Origin: an uncultured Flavobacteriaceae bacterium
GTDB taxonomy: Bacteria; Bacteroidota; Bacteroidia; Flavobacteriales; Flavobacteriaceae
Direction of reading: 5' to 3'
Assembly (NCBI GenBank): GCA_913062575.1
Contig: CAJXVT010000012.1
Coordinates: 1-51,022, forward strand
DNA length: 51,022 nucleotides
A program made the translations under genes and the position numbers. The notes under the pieces were generated by a model. That model was not told the origin of the DNA, searched no databases, and saw nothing but the letters and a program-made list of their open reading frames with translations. Below, piece after piece: positions 33,679 through 43,387 of the stretch (position 1 is the stretch's first letter; every line of letters begins with the position of its first letter).

Positions 33679-34308
33679 TTAAGAGTTGATTGCTTTAAAT
33701 ACATATCCTTTTTTAGAATAATACTCCAATACCTTTGGTAATGTATATTGTAGGTTTTTAGAAGCCTTTAGGCTGTCGTGAAAAACAATGATGCTTCCTT
33801 TTTTTGTGTTCTTTAATACATTTTGTAAACATTTTTCTTTTGTAATTGTAGTGTCGAAATCTGCACTTAACACATCCCACATAATAATTTTATAACCTAA
33901 ACTTTTAATTTTTTGCGCTTGTTTTCTTTTGATTCTCCCGTAAGGAGGGCGAAACAACTTAGATGGATTCTCTAAGTGTTTTTCTGCTTCAAGAATGTTG
34001 TTAACGTACGATTTTAAATCAGTTTTAGAACCTTTTTTATGATTGTGTGTGTGATTGCCTATTTGATGATTTTTAGTTAGAATTCTTGCGTAAATTTCAG
34101 GTTCTTCAACGATATTTTTACCAATGCAAAAGAAGGTAGCTTTGGCGTTATATGTGTCTAAGAGATCTAAGGTCCAATCTGTGATTTCTGCCGTTGGACC
34201 ATCATCAAAAGTGAGGTAAATTTCTTTTTTATCCGTAAAAAAACACCAAGTATAATTCTTGTATAATCGTTGAACTATTCTTGGCGTTTTTGTAAGGTAA
34301 GGCTTCAT
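33679..34308 (-). CDS. Polysaccharide deacetylase (NodB/CE4)
   Basis: 209 residues. Carbohydrate esterase family 4 motifs: YLTFDDGPT (motif 1, metal/base Asp pair), IGNHTHNHKKG (motif 2, HxxxH metal site), LFRPPYGRIKRKQ (motif 3, RxxPY), MWDVLSADFDTT (motif 4) and IIVFHDSL (motif 5, His). All catalytic motifs are present. It likely deacetylates N-acetylglucosamine in peptidoglycan or another polysaccharide. No clear signal peptide; the N-terminus (MKPYLTKTPRIVQRLYKNY) may be cytoplasmic or anchored. Its ATG follows the GT117 stop by 1 base, implying translational coupling. Confidence 0.93.
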   Translation of the reverse strand: MKPYLTKTPRIVQRLYKNYTWCFFTDKKEIYLTFDDGPTAEITDWTLDLLDTYNAKATFFCIGKNIVEEPEIYARILTKNHQIGNHTHNHKKGSKTDLKSYVNNILEAEKHLENPSKLFRPPYGRIKRKQAQKIKSLGYKIIMWDVLSADFDTTITKEKCLQNVLKNTKKGSIIVFHDSLKASKNLQYTLPKVLEYYSKKGYVFKAINS

Positions 34309-34309
34309 T

Positions 34310-37300
34310 TTAACCCTTTATTTCTTCTTTTTCTGATACAAAATGGTTGAAAAGTTGAAATGAATTTACAAAGTCGCTTTGTAATTTTTTAATATACTCT
34401 TTGTCATTATCATTTGCTTTAATGGTATTTAATATTCCACTATCGTACATCAACATAAGATCTTGTATTTTTTTAAGGATAATATTTCTATATTGAGGTT
34501 CAAATGTACTGTACCATTGCAATTTCTGTTGTAGAATTTTAATCAAAGTCTCAGCAGTTGCTCTTGCTTTATCTTGTTTGCCAATTTGATAATAAATTTC
34601 TGAATAGCCTAGTGCAATACTATAATGGTCAAAGTCTTCAATTGGCATTTTATCTAATGATAGATCTAGGATTTCTTCTGCCTTCTCAAAATTATTTTCA
34701 TTGGCATATGTTTCTGCTAAACGCAATAAATTATTACGTAAAGAAATCGCATTTTTACGAGTTTGCTCATCAATATAAATTTTACCACTATTGATGTTTT
34801 TCCATTCTAATTTCTGAATGTTAGCATACATTTTTTCGGTGTCAATTCTACCCATGTCAAACATATTTCGCTCTCTGATTACTTGCCCCTTTGCATTGTA
34901 TACTTTCATTGGTGTTTTAATAGGTACAAGTTTAAAAGACATTCCGTCTAGCTGTAAGTAGTCTTTTAGCCAAATGTATTCACCAGGGTCGTTAGCTCCT
35001 CCAGTAAAATAGATGGGTTGTTTCCAGTCAAAATTAGCTAAAATATCTAGCATTAAAATTCTGTTTTTTTGAATGCCTCTTTCATCAATAGTAATATCTA
35101 TAAAATCTACTATTTTATCTGCGTCTTTAGCAGCTACAATTCCACTTTTTAACACATTTTCTTTGTTAACCGGAATTCGAATTCTATTTGTAGGATAGGT
35201 TTTTAATTTATCTTCTCCATTGTTATAATAGGTAATAGGATTGTCACTTTCAATCCATCTCATAAAATCTTTAATGTGTATAACTGAGTCCTTAAACTGA
35301 GGATGAGGTATGTGATAAATTACATCTAATGAGCCAGTTTTGTATTTGTCATGAGTTAATTGTGATGGGATTGGAGGCGCTTCATAGGTAGCTCTTTTCA
35401 TCTGATCTATATACCAATCTGTAGCAAATAAACTGGTATTTACTAATTTAATATCTCTTCGAATTCCTTCAACTTCTTGCATGTACCAAAGCGGAAAAGT
35501 ATCATTATCTCCAATGGTAAACATAATGGCATTTGGATCACAAGACTCTAAGTATGCTTGTGCATTTAATCGAGTTGTATATCTACCAGCACGACTATGG
35601 TCATCCCAGTTTTCTGAAGCCATTAGTGTAGGAACGGCGAGTAATGAAATAGCTGAAACCGCAATAGCAATTGTTTTTTTATTTCCGAGATGTTTTAAAT
35701 ATTGAAAGAGCGCAAACACTCCAAATCCAATCCAAATGGCAAATATGTAAAATGATCCTACAATCGCATAATCTCTTTCTCTGACTTCAAATGATTTTGG
35801 ATTGGTGTAAAAGATTACGGCAAAACCGGTAAATGCGAAGAAAAGAAATAATGCGTAAAAATTCTTCTTATCAAATTTAACCTGATAAAGTAAACCAATA
35901 AGTCCTAGTAATAGGGGCAAAAAGTAGTATTTATTTCTTCCTTTGTTGTTCTTTACATCGTCTGGTAAATCATGTTGAGAGCCTAAACGTGCTTCGTCAA
36001 TAAAATTGATTCCACTAATCCAGTTTCCATTAAAAATATCTAGCTCTCCCTGTTTGTCATTTTGTTTCCCAACAAAATTCCACATAAAATAACGTCCATA
36101 CATATAACCAAATTGAAAACTAAACATAAAATGCAGGTTTTCTCCAAAGGTTGGTCTTCGTTTAGAATTTGGATGAATTCCAGTGATGGCTTTGTAGTTG
36201 TCTTCCCTAGACGGATCTACCATTCTAGGAATAAAACCTTTGTGTTTGGAAGCATATACTGGCACGGTATTTTTGTATTTGTTTACAATAATATATTTAC
36301 CGTTCTTTTTGTCTTTTTCGTACTTAGGTTTGCCATCTGTATACACAGGAGCCATATTTCCATTACCGTCTGATTTGTATTCTTGTGTTCCATCATTAGA
36401 ATAATAAGTATCGTAAAACACATTGGCATCACCATATTGTTCTCTATTGTAATAGGCTAATAGCTCTCTTGCACTAGAAGGATTATTTTCGTTAATAGTT
36501 GTATTTGCATTTGCTCTAATAGGTAGCATCAGCCAAGAAGAAAAGCCAAGCATGATAAAAAGCACAGATAGAATCAGTGTGTTTAAATGGATTTTATTTT
36601 TCTTTCGTGTGTAACTTATTCCAAAATAAAAACCTGCAATCAAAATGATACCTGCAATAATACTTCCAGAATTAAAAGGCAAGCCTACTGTGTTTACGAA
36701 AAATAATTCTGTAGAACTAAAGAATTGTAAGGTGTAAGGGAATAAAAATTTAAAAACAAATGCTAAAATTAATACAGAGATAACGGTAGCTATTGCTGTT
36801 GTTTTTATAGTAATTGTATGGTAGTTCTTGAAGAAATAGAGCATTACAATTGCTGGGATAACTAATAATGATAATATGTGAACACCAAAAGATAATCCTA
36901 CTACAAAACAGATTAATAACAACCATCTATTTCCTCTAGGAAGATGCATTTCATTCTCCCATTTTAATCCAAGCCAAAACAGAATTGCCATTAAAAAGGA
37001 AGACATTGCATACACTTCTCCTTCAACGGCGCTAAACCAAAAACTATCTGAAAAAGTGTAGGCTAAGCCACCAACAATACCACTCCCAATAATTGCAATT
37101 ACGCTAGATAATGATAATTGTTCTACTTTAGGAGTCATTTTTTTAGACAAATTTGTAATGGTCCAGAACATAAATAAAATGGTAAATGCACTTGCTAAAG
37201 CCGACATGAAGTTCAGCATTTTAGCAATTTCAGACACGTCATTTGTAAACATTGCAAAGAAAGCACCTAGCATTTGAAATAACGGTGCTCCAGGAGGATG

Positions 37301-37453
37301 ACCAACTTGTAATTTTATTGATGTAGAAATATATTCCCCACAATCCCATGCACTAGTTGTTGGTTCTATTGTTAAGGTGTAGGTTATTAAAGCAATTAAA
37401 AATACAATCCATCCAAAAATTGTATTCCATTTTTTATAAGTAGATAATTCCAT
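34310..37453 (-). CDS. GT117/DUF2723 membrane glycosyltransferase-like protein
   Basis: 1047 residues from ATG 37453 (MELSTYKKW); a TTG six bases upstream is rejected. The first ~600 residues have 11-13 membrane helices. The N-terminus carries the family signature TIEPTTSAWDCGEYISTS (acidic pair) and HPPGAPLFQMLG, related to the dolichyl-phosphate-mannose-dependent O-mannosyltransferase (GT-C) fold. DUF2723 proteins are placed in GT117. The soluble C-terminal part contains helical repeats (TPR-like, about 900-1040, with AEEILDLSLDKMP). Acceptor and donor are unknown. It is followed directly by the NodB-type deacetylase, so a surface-glycan or glycoprotein modification role for the pair is plausible. 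Confidence 0.85.
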   Translation of the reverse strand: MELSTYKKWNTIFGWIVFLIALITYTLTIEPTTSAWDCGEYISTSIKLQVGHPPGAPLFQMLGAFFAMFTNDVSEIAKMLNFMSALASAFTILFMFWTITNLSKKMTPKVEQLSLSSVIAIIGSGIVGGLAYTFSDSFWFSAVEGEVYAMSSFLMAILFWLGLKWENEMHLPRGNRWLLLICFVVGLSFGVHILSLLVIPAIVMLYFFKNYHTITIKTTAIATVISVLILAFVFKFLFPYTLQFFSSTELFFVNTVGLPFNSGSIIAGIILIAGFYFGISYTRKKNKIHLNTLILSVLFIMLGFSSWLMLPIRANANTTINENNPSSARELLAYYNREQYGDANVFYDTYYSNDGTQEYKSDGNGNMAPVYTDGKPKYEKDKKNGKYIIVNKYKNTVPVYASKHKGFIPRMVDPSREDNYKAITGIHPNSKRRPTFGENLHFMFSFQFGYMYGRYFMWNFVGKQNDKQGELDIFNGNWISGINFIDEARLGSQHDLPDDVKNNKGRNKYYFLPLLLGLIGLLYQVKFDKKNFYALFLFFAFTGFAVIFYTNPKSFEVRERDYAIVGSFYIFAIWIGFGVFALFQYLKHLGNKKTIAIAVSAISLLAVPTLMASENWDDHSRAGRYTTRLNAQAYLESCDPNAIMFTIGDNDTFPLWYMQEVEGIRRDIKLVNTSLFATDWYIDQMKRATYEAPPIPSQLTHDKYKTGSLDVIYHIPHPQFKDSVIHIKDFMRWIESDNPITYYNNGEDKLKTYPTNRIRIPVNKENVLKSGIVAAKDADKIVDFIDITIDERGIQKNRILMLDILANFDWKQPIYFTGGANDPGEYIWLKDYLQLDGMSFKLVPIKTPMKVYNAKGQVIRERNMFDMGRIDTEKMYANIQKLEWKNINSGKIYIDEQTRKNAISLRNNLLRLAETYANENNFEKAEEILDLSLDKMPIEDFDHYSIALGYSEIYYQIGKQDKARATAETLIKILQQKLQWYSTFEPQYRNIILKKIQDLMLMYDSGILNTIKANDNDKEYIKKLQSDFVNSFQLFNHFVSEKEEIKG

Positions 37454-37575
37454 AGTCAATTTTAAATATGTGTGGCGAATTTACTAATTTATAAGTAATT
37501 TTAGATCGGTAAAACGTGGGAACTAGTAATTTAACCTAATAAAAATATGTTAAAATTAAAAAAACAACAAAAACA

Positions 37576-37606
37576 TTTGCAGGATTAAAAGTTTGAAGTA
37601 AATTTG
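37576..37606 (+). promoter_or_regulatory. Promoter of tRNA-Gln
   Basis: Perfect match: TTTG (37576-37579), 19 bases, TAAATTTG (37599-37606). Transcription would begin near 37612, only about 5 bases before the mature tRNA 5' end. Confidence 0.82.
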
Positions 37607-37616
37607 CACCCGCAAT

Positions 37617-37688
37617 TGGCCCATGGTGTAATTGGTAACACACCGGTTTTTGGTACCGACATTCAAGGTTCGAGTCCTTGTGGGCCAA
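37617..37688 (+). tRNA. tRNA-Gln, anticodon TTG
   Basis: 72-base cloverleaf. Acceptor stem TGGCCCA/TGGGCCA (7 pairs), D stem GTGT/ACAC, anticodon stem CCGGT/ACCGA with one C-A mismatch at the top (27/43), loop TTTTGGT with anticodon TTG (Gln), and T stem CAAGG/CCTTG around TTCGAGT. The variable loop is 4 bases. The 3' CCA is not encoded (ACA follows). It is flanked by a consensus promoter and terminator, so it is a monocistronic tRNA gene. Confidence 0.93.
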
Positions 37689-37690
37689 CA

Positions 37691-37723
37691 AAAAACCTCA
37701 CTTTTTTAAGTGAGGTTTTTTTA
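37691..37723 (+). terminator. Terminator of tRNA-Gln
   Basis: 13-pair stem (AAAAACCTCACTT at 37691-37703 with AAGTGAGGTTTTT at 37708-37720), TTTT loop and T run. Lies 3 bases after the mature tRNA end, and 20 bases before the stop of the minus-strand universal stress gene, which may also use it. Confidence 0.9.
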
Positions 37724-37742
37724 TTTATAAGCTTTTATTTCT

Positions 37743-38570
37743 TTAAATTAAGAAAGTAATTACTGGTCTTAATGAGCTTTTAGAAAGATTTTTACTGATG
37801 TTTCTGTTAAATAATCTAAATAAGCCACTTCTTTCATGTGTAGAAAGGGCAATCAAATCAGCATTTACTTCTTTAGAGAAATTTAAAATACCTTTTTCAA
37901 GAGAATCATCATTATAAACATTAATTGAATGCTTTGGAGTTTCATATTCTTTTAAAAACTCATTCATTTGATTTTTTGAATTCTTAGTACTTTTAAATCC
38001 TCTCGTTGTATTTACATTTAACAAATGGATTTTACTTCCAAATTTTTGAGAGAAATCTAACAATACTTCAAATGATTTTCTGTTTTCTTCTTGAAAGTTA
38101 GAGGCGAATACCAATTCTTTAATCTTAAAATCTTTTGGGTCGTTTTTAACCGTTACAACAGGAATTTTAGAATTTCTTGCCACTTTCTTAGAAATAGACC
38201 CCATTAATAATTCTTCTAGGATAGATAATTCCTTTGCTCCCATTATAATTAGATCAGGGTTTTTTCTAGCGCTAAATTTTAAAATACCATCGTATGGGCT
38301 TTCAAATCTAATAGCATATTTTACATTGGTTGTTTTGTCGAAAAAAGTATCTCTAATGTGTAGGATTTTTTCTTTTACTTTTTGAATGTAGTGCATGCCT
38401 TGTGGGATGCCAAAAACGCTCCCTATGCCCATGTCTATCTGACCTTTTGGGAGTTCTACTAAATGTAAAAGGTACACCTCAATTTCTGTTTCACTAGCAA
38501 TTTTAGAGGCTAATTTTATTGCGTACTCCGATTGAACAGAAAAATCTATTGGAACTAGAATTTTTTTCAT
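37743..38570 (-). CDS. Tandem universal stress protein
   Basis: 275 residues carrying two UspA domains (about 1-147 and 150-275). Domain 1 has MKKILVPIDFSVQSEYAIKLA and the ATP-binding motif LIIMGAKELSILEELLMGSISKKVARNSKIPVV (G-x2-G-like, shown in pieces by MGSISKKV). Domain 2 has LVFASNFQEENRKSF and LIALSTHERSG but a less complete nucleotide motif, so ATP binding there is doubtful. Cytoplasmic, probably stress or energy-state related; no precise function. It points towards the tRNA-Gln terminator and away from rimP. No good promoter octamer found upstream. Confidence 0.9.
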   Translation of the reverse strand: MKKILVPIDFSVQSEYAIKLASKIASETEIEVYLLHLVELPKGQIDMGIGSVFGIPQGMHYIQKVKEKILHIRDTFFDKTTNVKYAIRFESPYDGILKFSARKNPDLIIMGAKELSILEELLMGSISKKVARNSKIPVVTVKNDPKDFKIKELVFASNFQEENRKSFEVLLDFSQKFGSKIHLLNVNTTRGFKSTKNSKNQMNEFLKEYETPKHSINVYNDDSLEKGILNFSKEVNADLIALSTHERSGLFRLFNRNISKNLSKSSLRPVITFLI

Positions 38571-38638
38571 GTTGATGAATTTTTGTAAAGATTCTCAGGA
38601 GGTACGTAAATATACAAAAAATATTTAACTTAAAGCTA

Positions 38639-38670
38639 TTTGGGTATTAATGAATAAGTTACTATATTTG
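38639..38670 (+). promoter_or_regulatory. Promoter of the rimP-nusA-infB operon
   Basis: TTTG (38639-38642), 20 bases, TATATTTG (38663-38670). Transcription would begin near 38676, leaving a ~55-base leader that contains the hairpin at 38698-38722. Confidence 0.75.
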
Positions 38671-38694
38671 CAGCGAAAATAACGTAAAAGAAGA

Positions 38695-38730
38695 ATGAAG
38701 GGGGCTAAAAGCCCCCCTTTTTATACCTAA
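38695..38730 (+). CDS. Putative 11-codon leader mini-ORF before rimP
   Basis: ATG at 38695, then sense codons giving MKGAKSPPFYT, stop TAA at 38728-38730, one base before the rimP ATG at 38732. The mini-ORF spans the terminator-like hairpin, so translation through it would open the stem. It is too short for any homology argument and may be chance, since short ATG-stop frames are common. The exact spacing to rimP and overlap with the hairpin are the reasons to list it. Confidence 0.3.
   Translation: MKGAKSPPFYT
38698..38722 (+). terminator. Terminator-like hairpin in the rimP leader (candidate attenuator)
   Basis: AAGGGGGC (38698-38705) pairs with GCCCCC plus a bulged C and TT (38711-38719) around an AAAA loop, then continues into a T run to 38722. 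It lies downstream of the rimP promoter and 10 bases before the rimP ATG, so it should affect read-through into rimP-nusA-infB. No gene other than the operon needs a terminator here. Confidence 0.7.
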
Positions 38731-38731
38731 A

Positions 38732-39193
38732 ATGGATAGAAAAATAGTAGCTGATTTATTAGAAGAAGCATTGGCAGAAAATGAGAGCTTATTCTTAATT
38801 GATTTATCTTTTTCTCCAAGCAATAAAATTTTGATTATTGTAGATGGAGATTCTGGTGTTCCTTTAAATGAATGCATGAGAATTAGTAGAAGTATAGGAA
38901 ATAACTTTGATAAAGAAGAAGAAGATTTTTCGTTAGAAGTAACTTCACCAGATATTACTGAACCATTAAAAGTGAAAAGGCAATATTTAAAAAATATAAA
39001 CAGAATCTTAACTGTTAAAATAAATGATGAAGTTGTAGAGGGTACGTTAGTTGAGGTAAATGAAGAAAATATAGTGTTAACTTGGAAAGCTAGAGAGCCT
39101 AAGCCTGTAGGTAAAGGTAAAGTTACTGTTGAAAAAACAGCTGCAATTGCTTATCAAGATATTATAGAAGCAAAAGTGAAGATAATTTTTTAA
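38732..39193 (+). CDS. rimP: Ribosome maturation factor RimP
   Basis: 30S maturation factor, 153 residues, the usual length. It has the YlxS/RimP alpha-beta N-terminal domain (ILIIVDGDSGVPLNECMRISRSIGN) with the typical basic/acidic pattern, and an Sm-like C-terminal domain (INDEVVEGTLVEVNEENIVLTW). It is followed 12 bp later by nusA and then infB, the classic rimP-nusA-infB order, which supports the call. The leader mini-ORF and hairpin precede it. Confidence 0.96.
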   Translation: MDRKIVADLLEEALAENESLFLIDLSFSPSNKILIIVDGDSGVPLNECMRISRSIGNNFDKEEEDFSLEVTSPDITEPLKVKRQYLKNINRILTVKINDEVVEGTLVEVNEENIVLTWKAREPKPVGKGKVTVEKTAAIAYQDIIEAKVKIIF

Positions 39194-39205
39194 TAAGAGA
39201 GTTGA

Positions 39206-40462
39206 ATGGAAAATATAGATTTAATTGATTCATTTTCAGAATTTAAAGACAATAAGAGTATAGACAGAGTAACATTAATGTCTATTTTAGAAGAAGTTTT
39301 TAGAGCTGCATTGAAACGTAAGTTTGGATCAGATGATAATTTTGATATAATTATTAATCCAGATAAAGGAGATTTAGAGATTTGGAGAAATAGAGTTGTA
39401 GTAGCGGATGGATTCTCTGAAGATGATAATGAAGAAATCGAATTAGCAGAAGCTAGAAAAATAGAGCCAGATTTTGAAATTGGAGAAGATGTATCTGAAG
39501 AAGTAAAGTTGATAGACTTAGGAAGGAGAGCTATTTTAGCTTTGCGCCAAAATCTGATTTCTAAAATTCAAGAACACGATAGCACAAATATCTTTAAACA
39601 ATTTAAGGATTTAGAAGGAGAAATTTATAGTGCAGAAGTGCATCATATTCGACATAATGCAGTTATCTTGTTGGATGACGAAGGGAATGAAATGGTATTG
39701 CCAAAAAGTGAGCAAATTCGTTCTGACTTTTTTAGAAAAGGAGATTCTGTAAGAGCAGTTATTAAAACAGTTGAATTAAGAGGGACAAAACCTGCAATTA
39801 TTTTATCTAGAACATCTCCAGATTTCTTAGTGAAATTATTTGAGCAAGAAATTCCAGAAGTATTTGATGGTTTAATTACTATTGAAGGTGTTGCAAGGAT
39901 ACCAGGTGAAAAAGCAAAAGTAGCTGTAGATTCTTATGATGATAGAATTGATCCGGTTGGAGCGTGTGTTGGAATGAAAGGTTCTCGTATTCATGGAATT
40001 GTTCGTGAATTAGGAAATGAAAATATTGACGTAATTAATTATACTAAAAATGAACAATTGTATATTGCTAGAGCTTTAAGCCCAGCAAAAATTGTTTCAA
40101 TGGAAATTAAGCCTTACGAAGAAGAAAAAGACGGAAAGAAAGGTAGAGTTAATGTGTTTTTAAAACCAGAAGAAGTTTCTAAAGCTATTGGTAAAGGAGG
40201 AGTTAATATTCGATTAGCAAGTCAGTTAACCGGTTATGAAATAGATGTACAGAGAGAAGGTCTTGAAGACGAAGATGTAGAATTGACAGAATTTGGAGAC
40301 GAAATCGAAGGATGGGTAATTGAAGAATTAAAGAAAATAGGTTTAGATACTGCAAGAAGCGTCTTAGAAAAAGATGTTGCAGAATTACTAAAAAGAACTG
40401 ATTTAGAAGAGGAAACAATTTTAGAGGTTCAACAAATATTAAAAGAAGAATTTGAAGATTAA
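39206..40462 (+). CDS. nusA: Transcription termination/antitermination factor NusA
   Basis: 418 residues. N-terminal domain (about 1-125) followed by an S1 domain (around 130-195), then KH1 (GACVGMKGSRIHGIVREL, near 252-270) and KH2 (SKAIGKGGVNIRLASQLTGY, near 322-345). Both GxxG loops, MKGS and GKGG, are present. The E. coli AR1/AR2 repeats are absent, as expected in this phylum; an acidic tail of about 50 residues ends the protein. NusA autoregulates its own operon in E. coli, and the rimP leader hairpin would be a fitting target here. Confidence 0.97.
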   Translation: MENIDLIDSFSEFKDNKSIDRVTLMSILEEVFRAALKRKFGSDDNFDIIINPDKGDLEIWRNRVVVADGFSEDDNEEIELAEARKIEPDFEIGEDVSEEVKLIDLGRRAILALRQNLISKIQEHDSTNIFKQFKDLEGEIYSAEVHHIRHNAVILLDDEGNEMVLPKSEQIRSDFFRKGDSVRAVIKTVELRGTKPAIILSRTSPDFLVKLFEQEIPEVFDGLITIEGVARIPGEKAKVAVDSYDDRIDPVGACVGMKGSRIHGIVRELGNENIDVINYTKNEQLYIARALSPAKIVSMEIKPYEEEKDGKKGRVNVFLKPEEVSKAIGKGGVNIRLASQLTGYEIDVQREGLEDEDVELTEFGDEIEGWVIEELKKIGLDTARSVLEKDVAELLKRTDLEEETILEVQQILKEEFED

Positions 40463-40553
40463 TTTATTAATCAGACAATTATAAATTATTCGGAGAGTAT
40501 AACTATACAATGTATAAAGTGTATTTTCTTTAAAGGCTAAACAATAAAAATAT

Positions 40554-43370
40554 ATGGCTGAAGGTAAAACAACAAGGCTAAATAAAGTTTTAAGAGAATT
40601 GAACATTTCTCTAGATAGAGCAGTAGAGCACTTATCAAAAAATGGACACGAAATAGAAGCACGTCCAACTACTAAAATATCTCGTGAAGTATATCAAGTA
40701 TTACTTGATGGTTTTCAAACGGATAAAACTAAGAAGGCAGCTTCAAAAGAGGTAGGAGAAGAAAAGAGAAAGGAAAAAGAAGCCATAAGACTTGAGTTGG
40801 AAGCTAAACAAGAGAAAAAACGTTTAGAAGAAGAAGCAAAAAGAGAGGTTTTAAAGGCTAAGGCTGAGAAACTCGAAATAAAGACTGTTGGTAAGATTGA
40901 TATCAATCCTGTAGCTTCTAAAAAAGTGGAAGAGCCAGTAGTAAAAGCTCCAAAAACAGAAAAATCTGTTGAAGTCACTGCTGTTGAGCCAGTTAAAGAA
41001 GAGGCTCCAGAAGTAAAAGAGGAGGCTAAGCCAGTGGCAGAGAAATCTGCAACAAAGAAACCTGCAATAGTAAAACCTGTAGTAGAGAAAAAGCCTATAG
41101 AAAAGGAAGTAGAAGTAAAAAAGGTTGTTGTTGCTAAATCTGAAAAGAAAGCTGAAGTTGTACAAGAAGTTACAGCAGAAAATGCAGAAAAATTAACAAC
41201 TCAATATAAAAAGTTAGATGGGCCAAAAATTACTGGTATAAAAATCGACTTGAAGCAATTTGAGAGACCTAAAAAGAAAAAACCAGAAGCAAATAAAAAT
41301 GCTGCTTCTGATCCGAAAAAGAAAAGAAAAAGAATTGTAAAGCCTGCAAACAACCAAAGGAATAATCCTGGTGGAGCAAATGCTCCAAGAAGAAGTCCTG
41401 GAGGAGCAAGTAGAGGTGGTTATAAAGGAAGAGGTCCTGTAAGGCCAGCTGTTAAGAAAGAAGAGCCGACAGAGGCAGAAGTACAAAAACAAGTACGTGA
41501 AACATTAGAAAGACTTCAAGGAAAATCTAATAAAGGTAAAGGAGCTAAATATCGTAGAGATAAAAGAGATCAACACAGACAGCAGTCAGAAACTGATCAG
41601 GAATTAGCTGCTGCAGAAAGCAAAATACTTAAAGCAACAGAATTTGTTACAGTTAGTGAAGTAGCTACTATGATGAATGTTCCTGTTATTGATATTATTT
41701 CTGCATGTATGTCATTAGGAATGATGGTGACAATGAATCAGCGTTTAGATGCAGAAACATTAGTTATTGTTGCAGAAGAATTTAATTACAAAGTTGAGTT
41801 TGTTGGTGCAGAAGTAGAAGAATCTATTGTAGAAATAGAAGATAAACCAGAGGATTTAGAGACGAGAGCCCCAATTATTACAGTAATGGGTCACGTAGAT
41901 CACGGTAAGACATCGTTACTAGATTACATTCGTAAAGCAAATGTAATTGAAGGAGAATCTGGGGGAATTACACAGCATATTGGAGCGTATTCTGTTAAGG
42001 TTGGAGAACAACAAATAGCATTTTTAGATACACCGGGTCACGAAGCCTTTACGGCAATGCGTGCTCGTGGAGCTCAAGTAACAGATTTAGTAATTATTGT
42101 TGCAGCAGCAGATGATGATATTATGCCTCAAACAAAAGAAGCAATATCTCACGCACAAGCAGCAGGAGTGCCAATTATTTTTGCAATTAATAAGATTGAT
42201 AAACCAAATGCAAATCCAGATAATGTGAAGACGCAATTGGCAGCAATGAATTTACTAGTTGAAGAATGGGGAGGAAAAATACAATCGCAAGATATTTCTG
42301 CTAAAACTGGACAAGGTATAGATGATCTTTTAGAAAAGGTATTATTAGAAGCAGAGATATTAGAGTTGCAAGCAAATCCAAATAAAATAGCTAATGGAGC
42401 TGTAGTTGAAGCTTTATTAGATAAAGGAAGAGGGTATGTGTCTACAGTTTTAGTGCAAGCAGGTACTTTAAAAATTGGAGATTATATGTTAGCAGGAAAG
42501 CATAGTGGAAAAGTAAGAGCTATGTTTGATGATAAAGGAAATAACTTAAAAGTTGCAGGTCCATCAACACCGGTTTCAATTTTAGGACTAGATGGAGCGC
42601 CACAAGCAGGAGATAAATTCAATGTTTTTGAAGATGAAAGAGAAGCTAAGCAAATTGCTTCTAAACGTTCTCAATTGCAACGTGAGCAATCTGTAAGAAC
42701 TCAGAAAACATTAACTTTAGATGAGATTGGTAGAAGAATTGCATTAGGAGACTTTAAAGAATTAAACATTATCTTAAAAGGAGATGTTGATGGTTCGGTA
42801 GAGGCCTTAACAGATTCTTTCCAGAAATTATCTACTGAAGAAATTCAAGTTAATATTTTACACAAAGGAGTTGGAGCAATTACAGAATCTGATGTATTAT
42901 TAGCATCAGCATCTGATGCTATTGTAATCGGGTTTAATGTGCGTCCGCAAGGAAATGCAAGAGTTGTTGCTGATAAAGAGGAAGTAGATATTAGACACTA
43001 CTCAATTATTTATGACGCGATCAATGAATTGAAAGATGCAATGGAAGGAATGCTTTCTCCAGATATGAAAGAGGAGGTTACTGGTAATGTAGAGATTAGA
43101 GAAGTTTATAAAATTTCTAAAGTTGGTAACATTGCAGGGTGTATGGTAATGTCTGGTAAAATCTTAAGAAGTTCTATGATTAGAATTATAAGAGAAGGAA
43201 TCGTTATTCATTCAGGTACTTTAGAGGCGTTAAAACGTTTTAAAGACGATGTAAAAGAAGTAGCTAAAGGATATGACTGTGGTGTTCAAATTAAAGGATT
43301 TAATGACATCAAACAAGGTGATGTTATTGAGGCATATCATGAAATAGCGGTAAAGAAAAAATTGAAGTAA
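40554..43370 (+). CDS. infB: Translation initiation factor IF-2
   Basis: 938 residues. N-terminal helical domain (about 1-65), then a very long Lys/Glu/Ala/Val-rich linker (about 65-250), a basic Arg/Gly stretch (about 250-340) and the GTPase core. The G1 motif [13 protein letters not shown] begins at about residue 446, G3 is [19 protein letters not shown]4 AINKIDKP, G5 [14 protein letters not shown]-terminal EF-Tu-like and fMet-tRNA-binding domains follow ([28 protein letters not shown]). The linker is not conserved. A terminator follows at 43388. The ATG at 40554 is preceded by a 91-bp gap after nusA. Confidence 0.98.
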   Translation: MAEGKTTRLNKVLRELNISLDRAVEHLSKNGHEIEARPTTKISREVYQVLLDGFQTDKTKKAASKEVGEEKRKEKEAIRLELEAKQEKKRLEEEAKREVLKAKAEKLEIKTVGKIDINPVASKKVEEPVVKAPKTEKSVEVTAVEPVKEEAPEVKEEAKPVAEKSATKKPAIVKPVVEKKPIEKEVEVKKVVVAKSEKKAEVVQEVTAENAEKLTTQYKKLDGPKITGIKIDLKQFERPKKKKPEANKNAASDPKKKRKRIVKPANNQRNNPGGANAPRRSPGGASRGGYKGRGPVRPAVKKEEPTEAEVQKQVRETLERLQGKSNKGKGAKYRRDKRDQHRQQSETDQELAAAESKILKATEFVTVSEVATMMNVPVIDIISACMSLGMMVTMNQRLDAETLVIVAEEFNYKVEFVGAEVEESIVEIEDKPEDLETRAPIITVMGHVDHGKTSLLDYIRKANVIEGESGGITQHIGAYSVKVGEQQIAFLDTPGHEAFTAMRARGAQVTDLVIIVAAADDDIMPQTKEAISHAQAAGVPIIFAINKIDKPNANPDNVKTQLAAMNLLVEEWGGKIQSQDISAKTGQGIDDLLEKVLLEAEILELQANPNKIANGAVVEALLDKGRGYVSTVLVQAGTLKIGDYMLAGKHSGKVRAMFDDKGNNLKVAGPSTPVSILGLDGAPQAGDKFNVFEDEREAKQIASKRSQLQREQSVRTQKTLTLDEIGRRIALGDFKELNIILKGDVDGSVEALTDSFQKLSTEEIQVNILHKGVGAITESDVLLASASDAIVIGFNVRPQGNARVVADKEEVDIRHYSIIYDAINELKDAMEGMLSPDMKEEVTGNVEIREVYKISKVGNIAGCMVMSGKILRSSMIRIIREGIVIHSGTLEALKRFKDDVKEVAKGYDCGVQIKGFNDIKQGDVIEAYHEIAVKKKLK

Positions 43371-43387
43371 TACTTTAATTTATAGAT

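Noticed and set aside
37454..37459. TTG start six bases upstream of the GT117/DUF2723 gene
   Set aside because: An ATG follows at once (MELSTYKKW) and is the ordinary choice.
40715..41165. Open frames opposite the infB linker
   Set aside because: Produced by the low-complexity Lys/Glu/Ala codons of IF-2; the reverse translation is Phe/Ser/Leu-rich nonsense.
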